NCBI RefSeq assembly: GCF_000711885.1
Contig: NZ_JONK01000032.1
Coordinates: forward strand, 1 to 60,447
Reading direction: 5' to 3'
Source: Chromobacterium haemolyticum DSM 19808
GTDB lineage: Bacteria; Pseudomonadota; Gammaproteobacteria; Burkholderiales; Chromobacteriaceae
Length of the DNA stretch: 60,447 bases
The notes below the pieces were generated by a model that was given only the letters and a program-made list of their open reading frames with translations, did no database searches and was not told the DNA's origin. Of the stretch, positions 16,976 through 26,005 are shown piece by piece (position 1 is the first letter of the stretch; each line of letters opens with the position of its first letter). Made by a program: the position numbers and the translations under genes.

Positions 16976-17272
16976 ATGGGGGTGAAGTGGCTGCATATCG
17001 GCGCGGGTGGAGTGATGTTGGGCGCAGGCGCGGCAGCGGGAGCGGCGGCGACAACGACGCTTCCATCCGCTTTGGGGAAGACCGAGGCCAAGCCCGTGGC
17101 GGCATCTGTGATGCTGGCGGAGGCGCAGCGGCTGGAACGCCTGCGCGCGCTGGTGAAACAGCATGCGATCCAATGCCATTGCCCGCTATGCCTGGGGCGG
17201 GATGTTGGCGGAGCGAACGGCGGAAGAGAACAGGAGTCGAACCTGCCCGGGACCGCTGGCGGCCCCATCTGA
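16976..17272 (+). CDS. Small hypothetical protein overlapping selC in antisense
   Basis: A 98-codon frame with a good ribosome site (AGGGAGAGGG). The product starts [25 protein letters not shown], a short hydrophobic Gly/Ala segment that could be a membrane anchor, then a charged helix ([14 protein letters not shown]) and a CHCPLC cysteine cluster. Its last 17 or so codons are the antisense of the tRNA-Sec gene, so that part cannot be under normal protein selection. I do not recognise a family. It may be real with a tail captured from selC, or a chance frame. Confidence 0.35.
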   Translation: MGVKWLHIGAGGVMLGAGAAAGAAATTTLPSALGKTEAKPVAASVMLAEAQRLERLRALVKQHAIQCHCPLCLGRDVGGANGGREQESNLPGTAGGPI

Positions 17273-17312
17273 TTTTGAAGACCAGCCGCCCCACCGGGGA
17301 CGAGTCTCTTCC
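17221..17312 (-). tRNA. selC: Selenocysteine tRNA, anticodon UCA
   Basis: The complement reads GGAAGAGA at the 5' end and TCTCTTCC plus discriminator G at the 3' end, an 8-bp acceptor stem typical of tRNA-Sec. The anticodon loop CTTCAAA carries TCA (17276-17278), pairing with UGA. A long extra arm (GGGGCCGCCAGCGGTCCC) and the T arm GGCAGGTTCGACTCCTG closely match E. coli selC. Length is 92 nt without CCA; the genome encodes CCG after the discriminator, so CCA must be completed by nucleotidyltransferase. It serves SelA (Ser-to-Sec conversion) and SelB (delivery), both encoded within 8 kb. Confidence 0.96.
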
Positions 17313-17363
17313 TGCGTGCGAACGGACTGTTGGCCCGCTGGCGTCAAGCCGACGCCAGCGGGC

Positions 17364-17391
17364 ATTATATCGCGGAATCGCGATAAGCCAA
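17364..17391 (-). promoter_or_regulatory. selC promoter overlapped by palindromes
   Basis: On the minus strand TTGGCT (17386-17391) and TATAAT (17364-17369) are spaced by 16 bp, 52 bp before the tRNA. The spacer is itself a palindrome, TATCGCG-GAAT-CGCGATA (17368-17385). A second, 12-bp perfect inverted repeat (CCCGCTGGCGTC at 17334-17345, complement at 17351-17362) lies from -10 into the transcribed leader. These fit operator sites or a leader hairpin. Confidence 0.7.
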
Positions 17392-17516
17392 TTTTATGCC
17401 TTATAAATAAAATGAATTTCTAGACAGAGCCTCATGCCATTAGAATAGATGGCCCGCTGCAATGCGCCGCAAGAGCGCGCGGGTCATTCCGTCTACTGAG
17501 AATAAAGGAAATCAGC

Positions 17517-17591
17517 ATGAAGCACCTTCTGTCTTTGTTTACCCAGCTTTGCCATGTCGCGGGACGTCCGGGGCTGCGCCGCGGCAAATGA
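17517..17591 (+). CDS. Possible 24-residue peptide ORF followed by a strong hairpin
   Basis: ATG at 17517 is preceded by AAAGGAAATCAGC, a good ribosome site, and reads 24 codons (MKHLLSLFTQLCHVAG, then GRPGLRRGK-like basic end) to a TGA. It is a hydrophobic start with a basic tail. A perfect 13-bp hairpin follows at 17632-17663. Otherwise 17392-17879 holds nothing I recognise. It may be a small membrane peptide, or the transcript may act as a small RNA. Confidence 0.35.
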   Translation: MKHLLSLFTQLCHVAGRPGLRRGK

Positions 17592-17631
17592 GCCTATCGC
17601 CGGCGAGGCCGGCGGAGCGAAGCGAAAGCGG

Positions 17632-17663
17632 CCCTTTTCAGGGCCGCTTTCGCATTGAGCGCC
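17632..17663. terminator. Perfect 13-bp hairpin
   Basis: GCGAAAGCGGCCC (17632-17644), loop TTTTCA, GGGCCGCTTTCGC (17651-17663). No T run on the plus strand (ATTGAGC follows). Confidence 0.55.
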
Positions 17664-17879
17664 GCGAGCGACGGCTACTGTCCCATGGTACTGGTCCGGA
17701 TAGGGGCGGATGGTTTTTTGTCGGGCAGCTTGATATATTGGCCAGAAATATTTTAATGGCATTTTTGTTCTAATTAGATTTAATTGTTTTGCTTGTGAAA
17801 TCAAAGTTCAAATGTCATGAGCCCGGCGCCGGAAGACGTCGGACGACGGGCACGGGATGAGCAGGGTTGGGAGCGTGGC

Positions 17880-18380
17880 ATGGGGAAGAGCTGGAAGGCG
17901 GTCTTGGGCGGAATGGCGCTGGCGTGTTGCATGGCCGCGCTGCATGCCGAACCGGGGCCAGTGGTGTTGACGGTGTCGGGCAAGATCAGCCAGTTCACTA
18001 ATAAAGAAAAGAATGTGTACGAGTTCCGCGAGCAGGATTTGCAGAACTTCAAGCAGCATTCGGTGGTGACCAAGACCAGCTGGACGCCGCAATCGGTGTT
18101 CAGCGGACCGCTGATGCGGGACATCCTGGCCAAGGTGGGCGCCAGCGGCCAGAAAGTGAAACTGCGCGCGCTGAACGACTACGTGTACTGGATAGACCGC
18201 CGCGAATTCTACGACTTCGACGTCGTGCTGGCGCGCTCGGTCAACAACAAGCCTTTGGACATCACCAACCGCGGGCCGCTTTGGCTGATGTATCCACTGG
18301 ACCAAATGCCGGAGGATAAGAAAGGGCCGGTGATGGACGCCAAACTGGTATGGCAGATCAATCGCCTGGTGGTGTTTTGA
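17880..18380 (+). CDS. Periplasmic molybdopterin-fold (sulfite oxidase-like) protein without the Mo cysteine
   Basis: A 166-residue protein with a signal peptide ending LHA near residue 22. The mature part resembles the oxidoreductase molybdopterin-binding fold: LTVSGKISQF, a T-x-TSW-TPQSVFSGPLMRDILAKVG stretch in place of the usual cofactor loop, then VKLRALNDYVYWIDRREFYDFDVVLA and NRGPLWLMYPLDQMP. The mature chain has no cysteine, so the molybdenum ligand of true enzymes is absent and catalysis is unlikely. The ATG at 17880 follows GGGAG. Its stop overlaps the ATG of a hybrid histidine kinase (TGATG), so I infer it is a periplasmic sensing partner. Confidence 0.75.
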   Translation: MGKSWKAVLGGMALACCMAALHAEPGPVVLTVSGKISQFTNKEKNVYEFREQDLQNFKQHSVVTKTSWTPQSVFSGPLMRDILAKVGASGQKVKLRALNDYVYWIDRREFYDFDVVLARSVNNKPLDITNRGPLWLMYPLDQMPEDKKGPVMDAKLVWQINRLVVF

Positions 18381-20167
18381 TGCCGGCCGGTCAGGAGGGC
18401 TCGGGACGAGCGATGAACAAATCGATGCTGTCCGGCTGGAAGGGGATTCCGGCGCTGGCCTTGCTTGGCTTTTTGTTGCTCGCCATCGGCGTTTACATGG
18501 CGATCGAGCGTTATGTGCCGGCGCGCAGCTTTGAGGGGCGCAGCGAAGATTTGTACTGGTCGGTGGCGCAGATGCAGCTTGAGCTTGAGAAAGCCCGCGC
18601 GGACCTGTTGAGGTTGAAGGCGGGGGAAGTCTCTGAGTCGCAAGTGCAATTTCGCTTGGCGGTGGCCAACAGCCGTTTCCTCGATTTCGTCACTCCATCC
18701 AAGATGCAGGAGATGCTGAGCCGCGTGGACGGCTTCAAGGGCACCGCCAGCCTGCTGCAGGATTTCTTCGAAGACGAGAATATTCTGCATCCCAGCCTAA
18801 GGACCGCGCAGCAGAATATAGACCGCATCGACAGCATCAGGCCTTCGCTGGCGGAGTTCGCGGTTCAGGCGCGCGTGGCCGAGGTGTCGTCCCGCGACGC
18901 GCGCAATAAGGATTTGCGGCACAACCAGCAGTTGGTCGCTTCGCTGTGGTTCGCGCTGGGCGGCATTTGCATGGTGATTTTCGTGCTCTTGTACCGCTAT
19001 CAGGGCGCGCGCCGCGACGCCGCCGCCCGTCAGCAACTATTGGAACAAGAGCGTGAGGCGCATAAGGCCACGGTGAACGCGGAACTGGACCGCACCACCT
19101 TCCTCGCCACGCTGAGCCACGAGATCCGCTCGCCGCTGCAGACCATGCAGGTATGCGTGGAGCTGATCGAGCCCGACATTGATCCGGCAGGAAAGGCGGC
19201 CAAGGCGGTGGGGCGCTTGAAAACCTGCATGACGCATCTGATGACCCAGGTGCGGGACATCATGGACATCTCCGCGATCAAAAACATGCAGTTCCGCTTG
19301 CATATCAGCGATGTGGATGTGGCGGCGGCGTTGAACGAGGTGATCGACGTGCATCGCGCTCAGCTGGATGGCAAGGGTCTGGGCCTGTATGTGCGGCTGG
19401 GCGAGTTGCCGCCGAAGGTAAGGTTGGACGGAGACCGTTTGCGGCAGATAGTCGGGAATCTGCTGACCAACGCCATTCGTTACACGGATCACGGGACGGT
19501 TACTGTTGAGGCCGGTGTGGACGCCGCCGATGGCCGCAATATTTTGGATATCCGGGTGATAGATACCGGCATCGGCGTGCCTGAGGAGTTTCAATCTCGC
19601 ATTTTCCAGCCGTTTTTCCAGGGGCATGCGCGTCGAGTGGGCAGCAGCGGGCTGGGTTTGGCGGTGGTCAAGGAGCTGGTGTCGCTGCTGGGCGGCGAGC
19701 TGGAGCTGAAGAGCGTGGTAGGCGTCGGCTCCGAATTCATCGTCCGTTTGCCGATTGTGGTGCCCGACCAACTGCCGGGGCCGGAGCGCTCGGTGTTGGT
19801 GGTGGACGACGACAAGAATATCCGAGAACCATTTTCAGATTGTCTGCAGATGAACGGTTACGCGGTGTCCACCGCCAGCTCGGTGGCGGAAGCTTGTCAA
19901 AAGCTGCAGCAGGCGAGCTTCAACGTGGTGTTGTTGGACATGCAGCTGGGTAATGAGAGCGGTTATTCAGTGGCGGAAGCGCTGAAGCGCAGCGTGCGCC
20001 ACCGTGGCGTGAAAATCATCGCGATGACGGCGTATCCGGAAGAGTACGCCGACCCGCGCGCCGCTTGGTTCGCCGCGCGTCTGGAGAAGCCGTTTGACAT
20101 CAGCCGGCTGCGCGCGGTGCTGGGCCGGGCCTTGGAGTCGCCGCCAGGCCCCGGGCATGCCGGCTAG
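18380..20167 (+). CDS. Hybrid sensor histidine kinase
   Basis: A 595-residue inner-membrane protein. Domains: TM1 (ALALLGFLLLAIGVYMAI), a helical periplasmic region of about 160 residues, TM2 (LWFALGGICMVIFVLLYRY), a linker helix, HisKA with the phospho-acceptor in LSHEIRSPLQT, HATPase_c (GNLLTNAIRYTDHGTVTVE, DTGIGVPEEF, SSGLGLAVVKELV) and a C-terminal receiver (LVVDDDKNIRE, acceptor Asp in VVLLDMQLGNESG, Thr in IIAMTAYPEE). ATG at 18380 overlaps the preceding stop; ATG at 18413 is a possible alternative. No output regulator adjoins it. Its TAG stop overlaps that of the convergent selB (shared CTAG, 20164-20167). Confidence 0.88.
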   Translation: MPAGQEGSGRAMNKSMLSGWKGIPALALLGFLLLAIGVYMAIERYVPARSFEGRSEDLYWSVAQMQLELEKARADLLRLKAGEVSESQVQFRLAVANSRFLDFVTPSKMQEMLSRVDGFKGTASLLQDFFEDENILHPSLRTAQQNIDRIDSIRPSLAEFAVQARVAEVSSRDARNKDLRHNQQLVASLWFALGGICMVIFVLLYRYQGARRDAAARQQLLEQEREAHKATVNAELDRTTFLATLSHEIRSPLQTMQVCVELIEPDIDPAGKAAKAVGRLKTCMTHLMTQVRDIMDISAIKNMQFRLHISDVDVAAALNEVIDVHRAQLDGKGLGLYVRLGELPPKVRLDGDRLRQIVGNLLTNAIRYTDHGTVTVEAGVDAADGRNILDIRVIDTGIGVPEEFQSRIFQPFFQGHARRVGSSGLGLAVVKELVSLLGGELELKSVVGVGSEFIVRLPIVVPDQLPGPERSVLVVDDDKNIREPFSDCLQMNGYAVSTASSVAEACQKLQQASFNVVLLDMQLGNESGYSVAEALKRSVRHRGVKIIAMTAYPEEYADPRAAWFAARLEKPFDISRLRAVLGRALESPPGPGHAG

Positions 20168-22047
20168 TCGAACAGCCGGGCTTCGCGCAGAAGGTGTTTG
20201 TCGCCCAAGCGACGGGTAAAACCGCAGCGGTCGAAGTATTCCAGGATCTGAATCGCCAGTTTGCGGCCGCAGCCCAACTGATCGCGGAAGTTGGCGGCGT
20301 CGGCGTAGCCGACGTCTTGGTTCAGGTTTCGAACGATGGCCGCCATGCCGCGTATGGTCGCGCTGGAGCAATAGCGGTCCCGCACCACGGCGTGGACATG
20401 GCCTAGTCGTGCGGCTTTGCGCAGCAAGGCGCGCGCCTGTTCTTCTTCCAAGCCGGCAGCCGTTGCCAGATCCCGTACCCAGTGCGCTTGGTTCTCCTCA
20501 GCGAAAGCCGGTTCCAATCGCCGCCACTGCGCGGTCTCTTCTGCGTTGAAAGCCAGCACGTGCTCGGGCAGGTGCAGCCAGCCGCGGGTGTTGGCCAGCC
20601 TCCCTTCCGCCAGTAACTGATCAATCATCAAGTTGACGGCCGCCTCGCTTTCCTGCGGCAGCGCCAGCCGGCGCGCGCGGCCGCGGCTGGCGCCCAGTTG
20701 ATCCGGTTGCTGAAGATGCAGCGCCGCCAGCCGTTGCAGCAGTTGTTCTAGCAAACTTGCCCAGTGTTCCGGCGCATAAGCATGTTGGCCGGCGATGTGT
20801 AGCGGCGCGGCGCGCAGCAGTTCCGCCAGGCCGGTTTCGTTTAATTGCCGGTCCCAGGCCAGATCGGGCAGGGAAACCGCTTGCCGGCTGAGGCGGAGCC
20901 GCAGATTCTCGACATCCTCCATTCCCGCCGCGGCCAGGGCGCGCAGATAGGCCAGCCGTTCGTCGTGTCGCTTGCCGCGGGTGGGCGGTTGCCGCTCCAA
21001 CACCGTGGCGCAGGCCAGCGTGTGCTGCGCGCCGGCGTCTCGCAGGATTATCCGGTCGCCGTCGGCCAGGTGGAGCGGACGGTCCAGGCTCAGTTCCGCC
21101 AACCCCTCGTCGCCGGAATGGAGCTGCGAGCGTTCCAGTAGCGCCACCCGGCCGGTGCAGTGGCTGGCCGCGTGATGGATATGTACGGCCTGCCAATGGC
21201 GCAGCGCGGCGTGAAGCCCCGGAGCCAGGCGCAAGCGGACGCTGACGCGGGTGCTCGGTGCCGGGGCCGCTTGCGCCAGCAGCCAGTCGCCGCGCTGAAT
21301 CTGTTGTTTTTCGATGTCGCCTGCCAGGTTGAGCGCGATGCGCTGCCCCGCCTGGCCTTGCCGCGCCGGCTGGTTTTGCACGTGCAGGCCGCGTACGCGG
21401 ACCGGAACGTCCTTGCCGCTCAGCCATAGCGTGTCGCCTATGCTGACGCGGCCGCCCCAAGCCGTGCCGGTTACCACAAGGCCGGCGCCGCCTATGGTGA
21501 AGGCGCGGTCTATCGCCAGACGGAAGCGCCGTTCCGTTCCCGTCGCGTCGCCGCGCTGTTGCAGCAGTTGCCGCCGTAAATCATCGACGCCGACGCCGGT
21601 GCGCGCGGAAACCGGGAGCAGCGCTGTCGCTTGCAGGCCGTGCTCCGTCAGCGTCTGTCGCGCTTCGCTCATGACGCGTTCCAGTGCTTCCGGGCCGACC
21701 AGATCGCTTTTGCTGACTGCCACGGTCAGGCTGTCCAGCTGCAGCAATTGCAGAATGGCAAGGTGCTCGCGGGTTTGCGGCATCACGCCGTCGTCGGCGG
21801 CGATGACCAGCAGCGCGTGGCGCACGCCGCCTACGCCGGCCAGCATGTTGCCGAGGAAGCGTTCATGGCCGGGCACGTCGATGAAACCGATCGCGCCGCC
21901 GTCCGGCGTGGGCAAATAGGCATAGCCCAGATCTATGGTCATGCCGCGTTTTTTTTCTTCCGGCAGACGGTCGGCGTCGGTGCCGGTCAGGGCGTGCAGC
22001 AGGGCGGTTTTGCCGTGGTCTACGTGTCCGGCGGTGGCGATAATCAT
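20164..22047 (-). CDS. selB: Selenocysteine-specific elongation factor SelB
   Basis: GTPase that brings Sec-tRNA-Sec to the ribosome at UGA codons marked by a SECIS hairpin. The 628-residue product (E. coli 614) begins [22 protein letters not shown], with G1 (GHVDHGKT), [14 protein letters not shown] (switch I), DVPGHERF (G3) and VSKSDLV (G4), followed by EF-Tu-like domains II and III and a C-terminal part with repeated winged-helix segments (e.g. [53 protein letters not shown]) that bind SECIS RNA. The start at 22047 matches the family; a 20-residue upstream extension is less likely. Confidence 0.94.
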   Translation of the reverse strand: MIIATAGHVDHGKTALLHALTGTDADRLPEEKKRGMTIDLGYAYLPTPDGGAIGFIDVPGHERFLGNMLAGVGGVRHALLVIAADDGVMPQTREHLAILQLLQLDSLTVAVSKSDLVGPEALERVMSEARQTLTEHGLQATALLPVSARTGVGVDDLRRQLLQQRGDATGTERRFRLAIDRAFTIGGAGLVVTGTAWGGRVSIGDTLWLSGKDVPVRVRGLHVQNQPARQGQAGQRIALNLAGDIEKQQIQRGDWLLAQAAPAPSTRVSVRLRLAPGLHAALRHWQAVHIHHAASHCTGRVALLERSQLHSGDEGLAELSLDRPLHLADGDRIILRDAGAQHTLACATVLERQPPTRGKRHDERLAYLRALAAAGMEDVENLRLRLSRQAVSLPDLAWDRQLNETGLAELLRAAPLHIAGQHAYAPEHWASLLEQLLQRLAALHLQQPDQLGASRGRARRLALPQESEAAVNLMIDQLLAEGRLANTRGWLHLPEHVLAFNAEETAQWRRLEPAFAEENQAHWVRDLATAAGLEEEQARALLRKAARLGHVHAVVRDRYCSSATIRGMAAIVRNLNQDVGYADAANFRDQLGCGRKLAIQILEYFDRCGFTRRLGDKHLLREARLFD

Positions 22048-22117
22048 GGCGGGCGAAGCTGAAGGGGTAAAAGGCCAAGTATCGCCAGAAACGGCGGGCT
22101 TGGCCATGGGGCCGCAC

Positions 22118-23047
22118 TCAGCTAGTGGGCGCGGCGTCCGGAAGGTAGTGCTCGACGGGATCGATATGGATCAGCACGTCCAGCACCGGGTGCCGTTCCA
22201 GCACATGGTGGCGCGCGGCTTCTGAGATGGCGTGGGCCTGCTCCACGCTGATTGAGCCGTCTACTTCCAGATGCACATCCACTTGGATCAGATCGCCCAT
22301 CTTGCGAGTGCGCAGGTCATGAACGCCGTGGATGCCGGGGGTGGCCAGCAGGGTTTGGCGGATGGCGGCGACGGCCTCGTCGTCGGCGGCGCGGTCCATC
22401 AGGTCATGCATCGCATCCCAGCCGAAGCGCCAGCCCATGCGGGCGACCAGCAGCCCCACCAGCAGCGCGGCCACCGGGTCCAGCAGCGGGTAGCCCATCA
22501 GGTTGCCGATAATGCCCAGCGCCACCACGAGCGAGGAGGCCGCGTCGGAGCGCGCGTGCCAGGCATTGGCCACCAGCATGCTGGAGCGCACGCGTTTAGC
22601 CACCGCCAGCATGTAGCGGAATAGCGCCTCTTTGACCACCAGGGCCAGCAGCGCCACCCACAAGGCGACGACATGGACGGTGGGGATGGAGGCGGGGTCG
22701 TGGAATTTAGCGGCGGCGCTGTACAGCATGCCCAGGCCGACGCCCAGCAACAGCAGGCCCAGAACCAGCGAGGCGGCGTTCTCGTAGCGGTGGTGGCCGT
22801 AGTGGTGATCGTTGTCCGGCGCTTTGTGGCTGTGTTTGCCGGCCAGCAAGACGACGAAGTCGGCGATCAGGTCGGACAGCGAGTGCAGGCCGTCGGCGAT
22901 CAAGGCGGAGGAGTGCGCCAGGGCGCCCACCACGATCTGGGTGGTGGAGAGAATCAGGTTGACCGCGACGCTGACGAGCGTGCTGATGCGGCCGGCGCGG
23001 CGTTTTTCTACGCTGTCGCCGTCGATGGCGTGATGAGTGTGGGCCAT
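22118..23047 (-). CDS. Cation diffusion facilitator metal exporter
   Basis: A 309-residue CDF protein with six predicted membrane segments and a C-terminal cytoplasmic domain ([27 protein letters not shown]). Metal-site residues in TM2 and TM5 read H-x3-D (ADGLHSLSD) and H-x3-D (AWHARSD), and a His-rich loop follows TM2 ([13 protein letters not shown]). In FieF the TM2 pair is D-D, so the site here is altered; zinc is the usual substrate of HD-HD proteins, iron or others remain possible. ATG at 23047 gives [10 protein letters not shown]; the longer upstream reading is AT-rich and unlikely. A Fur-like stretch lies upstream. Confidence 0.88.
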   Translation of the reverse strand: MAHTHHAIDGDSVEKRRAGRISTLVSVAVNLILSTTQIVVGALAHSSALIADGLHSLSDLIADFVVLLAGKHSHKAPDNDHHYGHHRYENAASLVLGLLLLGVGLGMLYSAAAKFHDPASIPTVHVVALWVALLALVVKEALFRYMLAVAKRVRSSMLVANAWHARSDAASSLVVALGIIGNLMGYPLLDPVAALLVGLLVARMGWRFGWDAMHDLMDRAADDEAVAAIRQTLLATPGIHGVHDLRTRKMGDLIQVDVHLEVDGSISVEQAHAISEAARHHVLERHPVLDVLIHIDPVEHYLPDAAPTS

Positions 23048-23127
23048 GGCAGTGCAGTCCGGCAGTGGGTGGGATATCGCTATTATCGCATATTGGCTAT
23101 TAATTTTAAAAAATTGATTGTTTTTAT

Positions 23128-23146
23128 TAATGAGAATGAGAACAAG
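23128..23146. promoter_or_regulatory. Fur-like hexamer array between the CDF gene and glpM
   Basis: TAATGAGAATGAGAACAAG contains tandem GAGAAT/GAGAAC hexamers that resemble degenerate Fur half-sites (GATAAT). The region is AT-rich compared with its neighbours. The match is weak and another regulator is possible. Confidence 0.25.
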
Positions 23147-23213
23147 AATGAACCTCAGCCGTTGGCTGGACGGCTTGTGACACAATCGTGGTTTTCCGCG
23201 GGCGGGTAAGGAA

Positions 23214-23546
23214 ATGGCTTTATTGTTGAAAAGCGCCTTGGGCGCGCTGGCGGTCTTGTTGATCAGCGTGTTGGCCAGGTCCAGAAATTACTATATCGCC
23301 GGCCTGGTGCCGCTGTTTCCCACCTTCGCGCTGATCGCGCATTATATTGTGGGCAGCGAGCGCGGCGTGGCCGAGCTGAAAACCACCTTGCTGTTCGGCA
23401 TGGCTTCGCTGCTGCCTTATTTTATTTATTTGTTGGCTTTGTATTGGCTGATCGACCGTTGGCGCTTGGGCGCGGCCTTGCTGGGCGCGGCGGCATGCTG
23501 GACCATGGCCGCCGGCGTTTTGGTGTGGCTATGGACGCGCCAATGA
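23214..23546 (+). CDS. glpM: GlpM-family membrane protein
   Basis: A 110-residue, four-helix membrane protein. Its start ([43 protein letters not shown]) with the [18 protein letters not shown] stretch is typical of the GlpM family, first described in Pseudomonas as affecting alginate production. The role is not well defined. AAGGAA precedes the ATG. It is divergent from the CDF gene and converges on selA, overlapping its 3' end by 18 bp. Confidence 0.82.
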   Translation: MALLLKSALGALAVLLISVLARSRNYYIAGLVPLFPTFALIAHYIVGSERGVAELKTTLLFGMASLLPYFIYLLALYWLIDRWRLGAALLGAAACWTMAAGVLVWLWTRQ

Positions 23547-24935
23547 GCCCAGGTTGTCGATAAAGCCGGTTTCATCCTCCAAGCAGCGCAGGTCCAGCCA
23601 TAACCGGCCGTCGGCCAAGCGGCCGATTACCGGCCGCGGCAGCGCGCGCAGCGCTTCGGCCAGCCGTTCCAGCGTACCGCCTCGGCCGTCGGCGGGCGAA
23701 ACCGCCAGCGCCCAGCTGGGCAAGCGGTCCACCGGCAGCGAGCCGCTGCCGATCTGGGACAGGCAGGCGGCGTCCTCTACCAGATAGTCCGTTCCCAGCG
23801 CGGCGGCCAGCGGGGCGCGCAGGCGCTCGGCGCTGGCGCGCATCGTTGTTTGCGGGCGGGTCAGCAGGCGCAGCGTCGGCAGGGTTTCGGGCAGCCGGTC
23901 CGGTTCCAGATATAGCCGCAGCGTGGCTTCCAACGCCGCGAGGGTCATTTTGTCGCAGCGCAGCGCGCGTTTGAGCGGGTGTTGCTGAATCTTGTCTATC
24001 CATTCGCGCTTGCCGATGATCAGGCCGGCCTGCGGCCCGCCCAGCAGCTTGTCGCCGGAGAAGCTGACCAAGTCTACGCCGGCGGCGATCATCTGCTGTG
24101 GCATCGGCTCGTGAGGCAGGCCGTGGGCGGCCAGGTCGATCAGCGCGCCGGAGCCCAGGTCGGTGGCCACCGGCAGGCCGCGTTCGCGCGCCAGTTCGGC
24201 CAGTTCCGCCTCCGCCACGCTGCTGGCGAAGCCCTGAATCGCGTAATTGCTGGTGTGGACCTTGAGCAGGAGGCCGGTTTCCGCCGTGATCGCGTTGCGA
24301 TAGTCCTTCAGGTGAGTGCGGTTGGTAGCGCCCACTTCCACCAGCCGGCAGCCGGCCTGGCGCATCACGTCCGGCATGCGGAAGGCGCCGCCGATCTCCA
24401 CCATCTCGCCGCGGGACAGAATGACCTCGCGGCCGGCGGCCACGGTGGACAGCATGATGAGCACCGCCGCCGCGTTATTGTTGACCACGCAGGCGGCTTC
24501 AGCGCCGGTGAGTTCGCGCAATAGTTCGCTGACCGCCTGGTCGCGGTGGCCGCGGCCGGCGCCTTTCAGGTCGAATTCCAGCGTGGCGGCTTCGCGCATC
24601 GCCGCGGTCACCGCGTCCACCGCGGCCTCGGCCATCGGCGCGCGGCCCAGATTGGTGTGCAAGACGGTGCCGGACAGGTTGAACACCGGGCGCATCCGCA
24701 TGCGCTGGCGCTCGGCGACTCGGTCGCCTACCGCGGCGGCCAGGCTGTCGTCGCTGGCGGCCCAGGGCGGCAGCGCGTGCTGTTCGCGTATGGTCCGGCG
24801 CGCCTGCTCCAGCGTCTGGCGCACGGCTTCGGCCAGCGCGGCGTTGCCGTGGCGGCCCAGCAGGCGGGACAGACGGTCGTGGCTCAGCAGGCGGTCTACG
24901 GAGGGCAGGCGGGTATACAGGTTTTTCAGATCCAT
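23529..24935 (-). CDS. selA: L-seryl-tRNA(Sec) selenium transferase
   Basis: PLP enzyme, decameric in E. coli, converting Ser-tRNA-Sec to Sec-tRNA-Sec using selenophosphate. From the ATG at 24935 the product has 468 residues (E. coli 463) and the family landmarks: [12 protein letters not shown] start, [60 protein letters not shown] and the PLP-lysine motif [14 protein letters not shown]; it ends [19 protein letters not shown] lies 5 bases upstream of this ATG; an ATG at 24968 would add 11 residues. selB is 1.5 kb further, separated by glpM and the CDF gene. selD is not in the window. Confidence 0.95.
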   Translation of the reverse strand: MDLKNLYTRLPSVDRLLSHDRLSRLLGRHGNAALAEAVRQTLEQARRTIREQHALPPWAASDDSLAAAVGDRVAERQRMRMRPVFNLSGTVLHTNLGRAPMAEAAVDAVTAAMREAATLEFDLKGAGRGHRDQAVSELLRELTGAEAACVVNNNAAAVLIMLSTVAAGREVILSRGEMVEIGGAFRMPDVMRQAGCRLVEVGATNRTHLKDYRNAITAETGLLLKVHTSNYAIQGFASSVAEAELAELARERGLPVATDLGSGALIDLAAHGLPHEPMPQQMIAAGVDLVSFSGDKLLGGPQAGLIIGKREWIDKIQQHPLKRALRCDKMTLAALEATLRLYLEPDRLPETLPTLRLLTRPQTTMRASAERLRAPLAAALGTDYLVEDAACLSQIGSGSLPVDRLPSWALAVSPADGRGGTLERLAEALRALPRPVIGRLADGRLWLDLRCLEDETGFIDNLGSLARP

Positions 24936-25014
24936 GGGGGCTTCCGGCGCGGCGTCAGATTCCTTCATTTTACCCGCTTACGCTCGAGAGCTGCCGGCTG
25001 CGTATAATGCCTGG

Positions 25015-26004
25015 ATGCAGACACATCAAACGCCACCCTTCGCCGGTCTCACGCCGGACGCCATTCTCGACGCAGTGGACAGCCTGGGCCTTTTCAGCTC
25101 CGGCAGCCTGCTGGCGCTGAACAGCTATGAGAACCGGGTTTATCAGATCGGCATCGACGACGCCGCGCCGCTGGTGGCCAAGTTTTACCGGCCGGAGCGC
25201 TGGAGCGACGAGCAGATACTGGAGGAGCACGCGTTTTCGCTGGAGCTGGCGGAACGCGAGATCCCGGTGGTGCCGCCGTTGGCTTTCAACGGCGCGACGC
25301 TGCACCATCACGGCGGTTTCCGCTTCGCCTTGTTTCCTCGCCGCGGAGGCCGGGTGCCTGAGCTGGGAGACGCGCGAACCTTGGAGTGGATCGGCCGTTT
25401 CCTTGGGCGCATTCACGCCTTGGGCCGAGTGGAGGGCTACGCGAGGCGGCCGGCGCTGGACCCGGACAGTTTTGGCCGCGAGCCGGCCGAATACCTGCTG
25501 CGGCACGCGGACTTGCCGCCGGAATTGCGCGAGGTGTTTCGCGGCGTGCTGGAGCAAGCCTTGGCCGGCGTCGAGCGCGCTTACCAGCGAGCAGGCGCGG
25601 TAAGCACGCTGCGGCTGCACGGCGATTGCCATGTCGGGAATATGCTGTGGACCGACGACGGCCCGCATTTCGTCGACTTTGACGACAGCCGCATGGGGCC
25701 GGCGGTACAGGATTTGTGGATGTTGCTGTCCGGCAGCCGCGAGGAGCAATCGGCGCAGTTGGCCGAGGTGCTGGCCGGCTACGAGGACTTCTGCGAATTC
25801 GACCTGCGCGAACTGCATCTGCTGGAGGCCTTGCGCACCCTGCGTCTGATCCATTACAGCGCCTGGCTGGCTCGGCGTTGGCACGATCCGGCCTTTCCGG
25901 CCGCCTTCCCCTGGTTCAACAGCCAGCGTTATTGGGAGGAGCAGATTCTGACCTTGCGCGAGCAGATTGCGCTGTTGGACGAGCCGCCGTTGTGGTCGGT
26001 GTAA
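25015..26004 (+). CDS. srkA: Stress response kinase A (YihE-type Ser/Thr kinase)
   Basis: Aminoglycoside-phosphotransferase-fold protein kinase that in E. coli protects against stress-induced death by countering MazF. The 329-residue product (E. coli 328) shows LNSYENRVYQIG, the ATP-binding KFYRPERWSDEQILEEHAF segment, the catalytic loop LHGDCHVGNMLW and the metal-binding DFDDSRMGPAVQDLWMLLSG. It is divergent from selA with only 79 bp between the chosen starts. Its TAA stop is at the boundary of a mobile repeat. Identification is firm. Confidence 0.92.
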   Translation: MQTHQTPPFAGLTPDAILDAVDSLGLFSSGSLLALNSYENRVYQIGIDDAAPLVAKFYRPERWSDEQILEEHAFSLELAEREIPVVPPLAFNGATLHHHGGFRFALFPRRGGRVPELGDARTLEWIGRFLGRIHALGRVEGYARRPALDPDSFGREPAEYLLRHADLPPELREVFRGVLEQALAGVERAYQRAGAVSTLRLHGDCHVGNMLWTDDGPHFVDFDDSRMGPAVQDLWMLLSGSREEQSAQLAEVLAGYEDFCEFDLRELHLLEALRTLRLIHYSAWLARRWHDPAFPAAFPWFNSQRYWEEQILTLREQIALLDEPPLWSV

Positions 26005-26005
26005 G

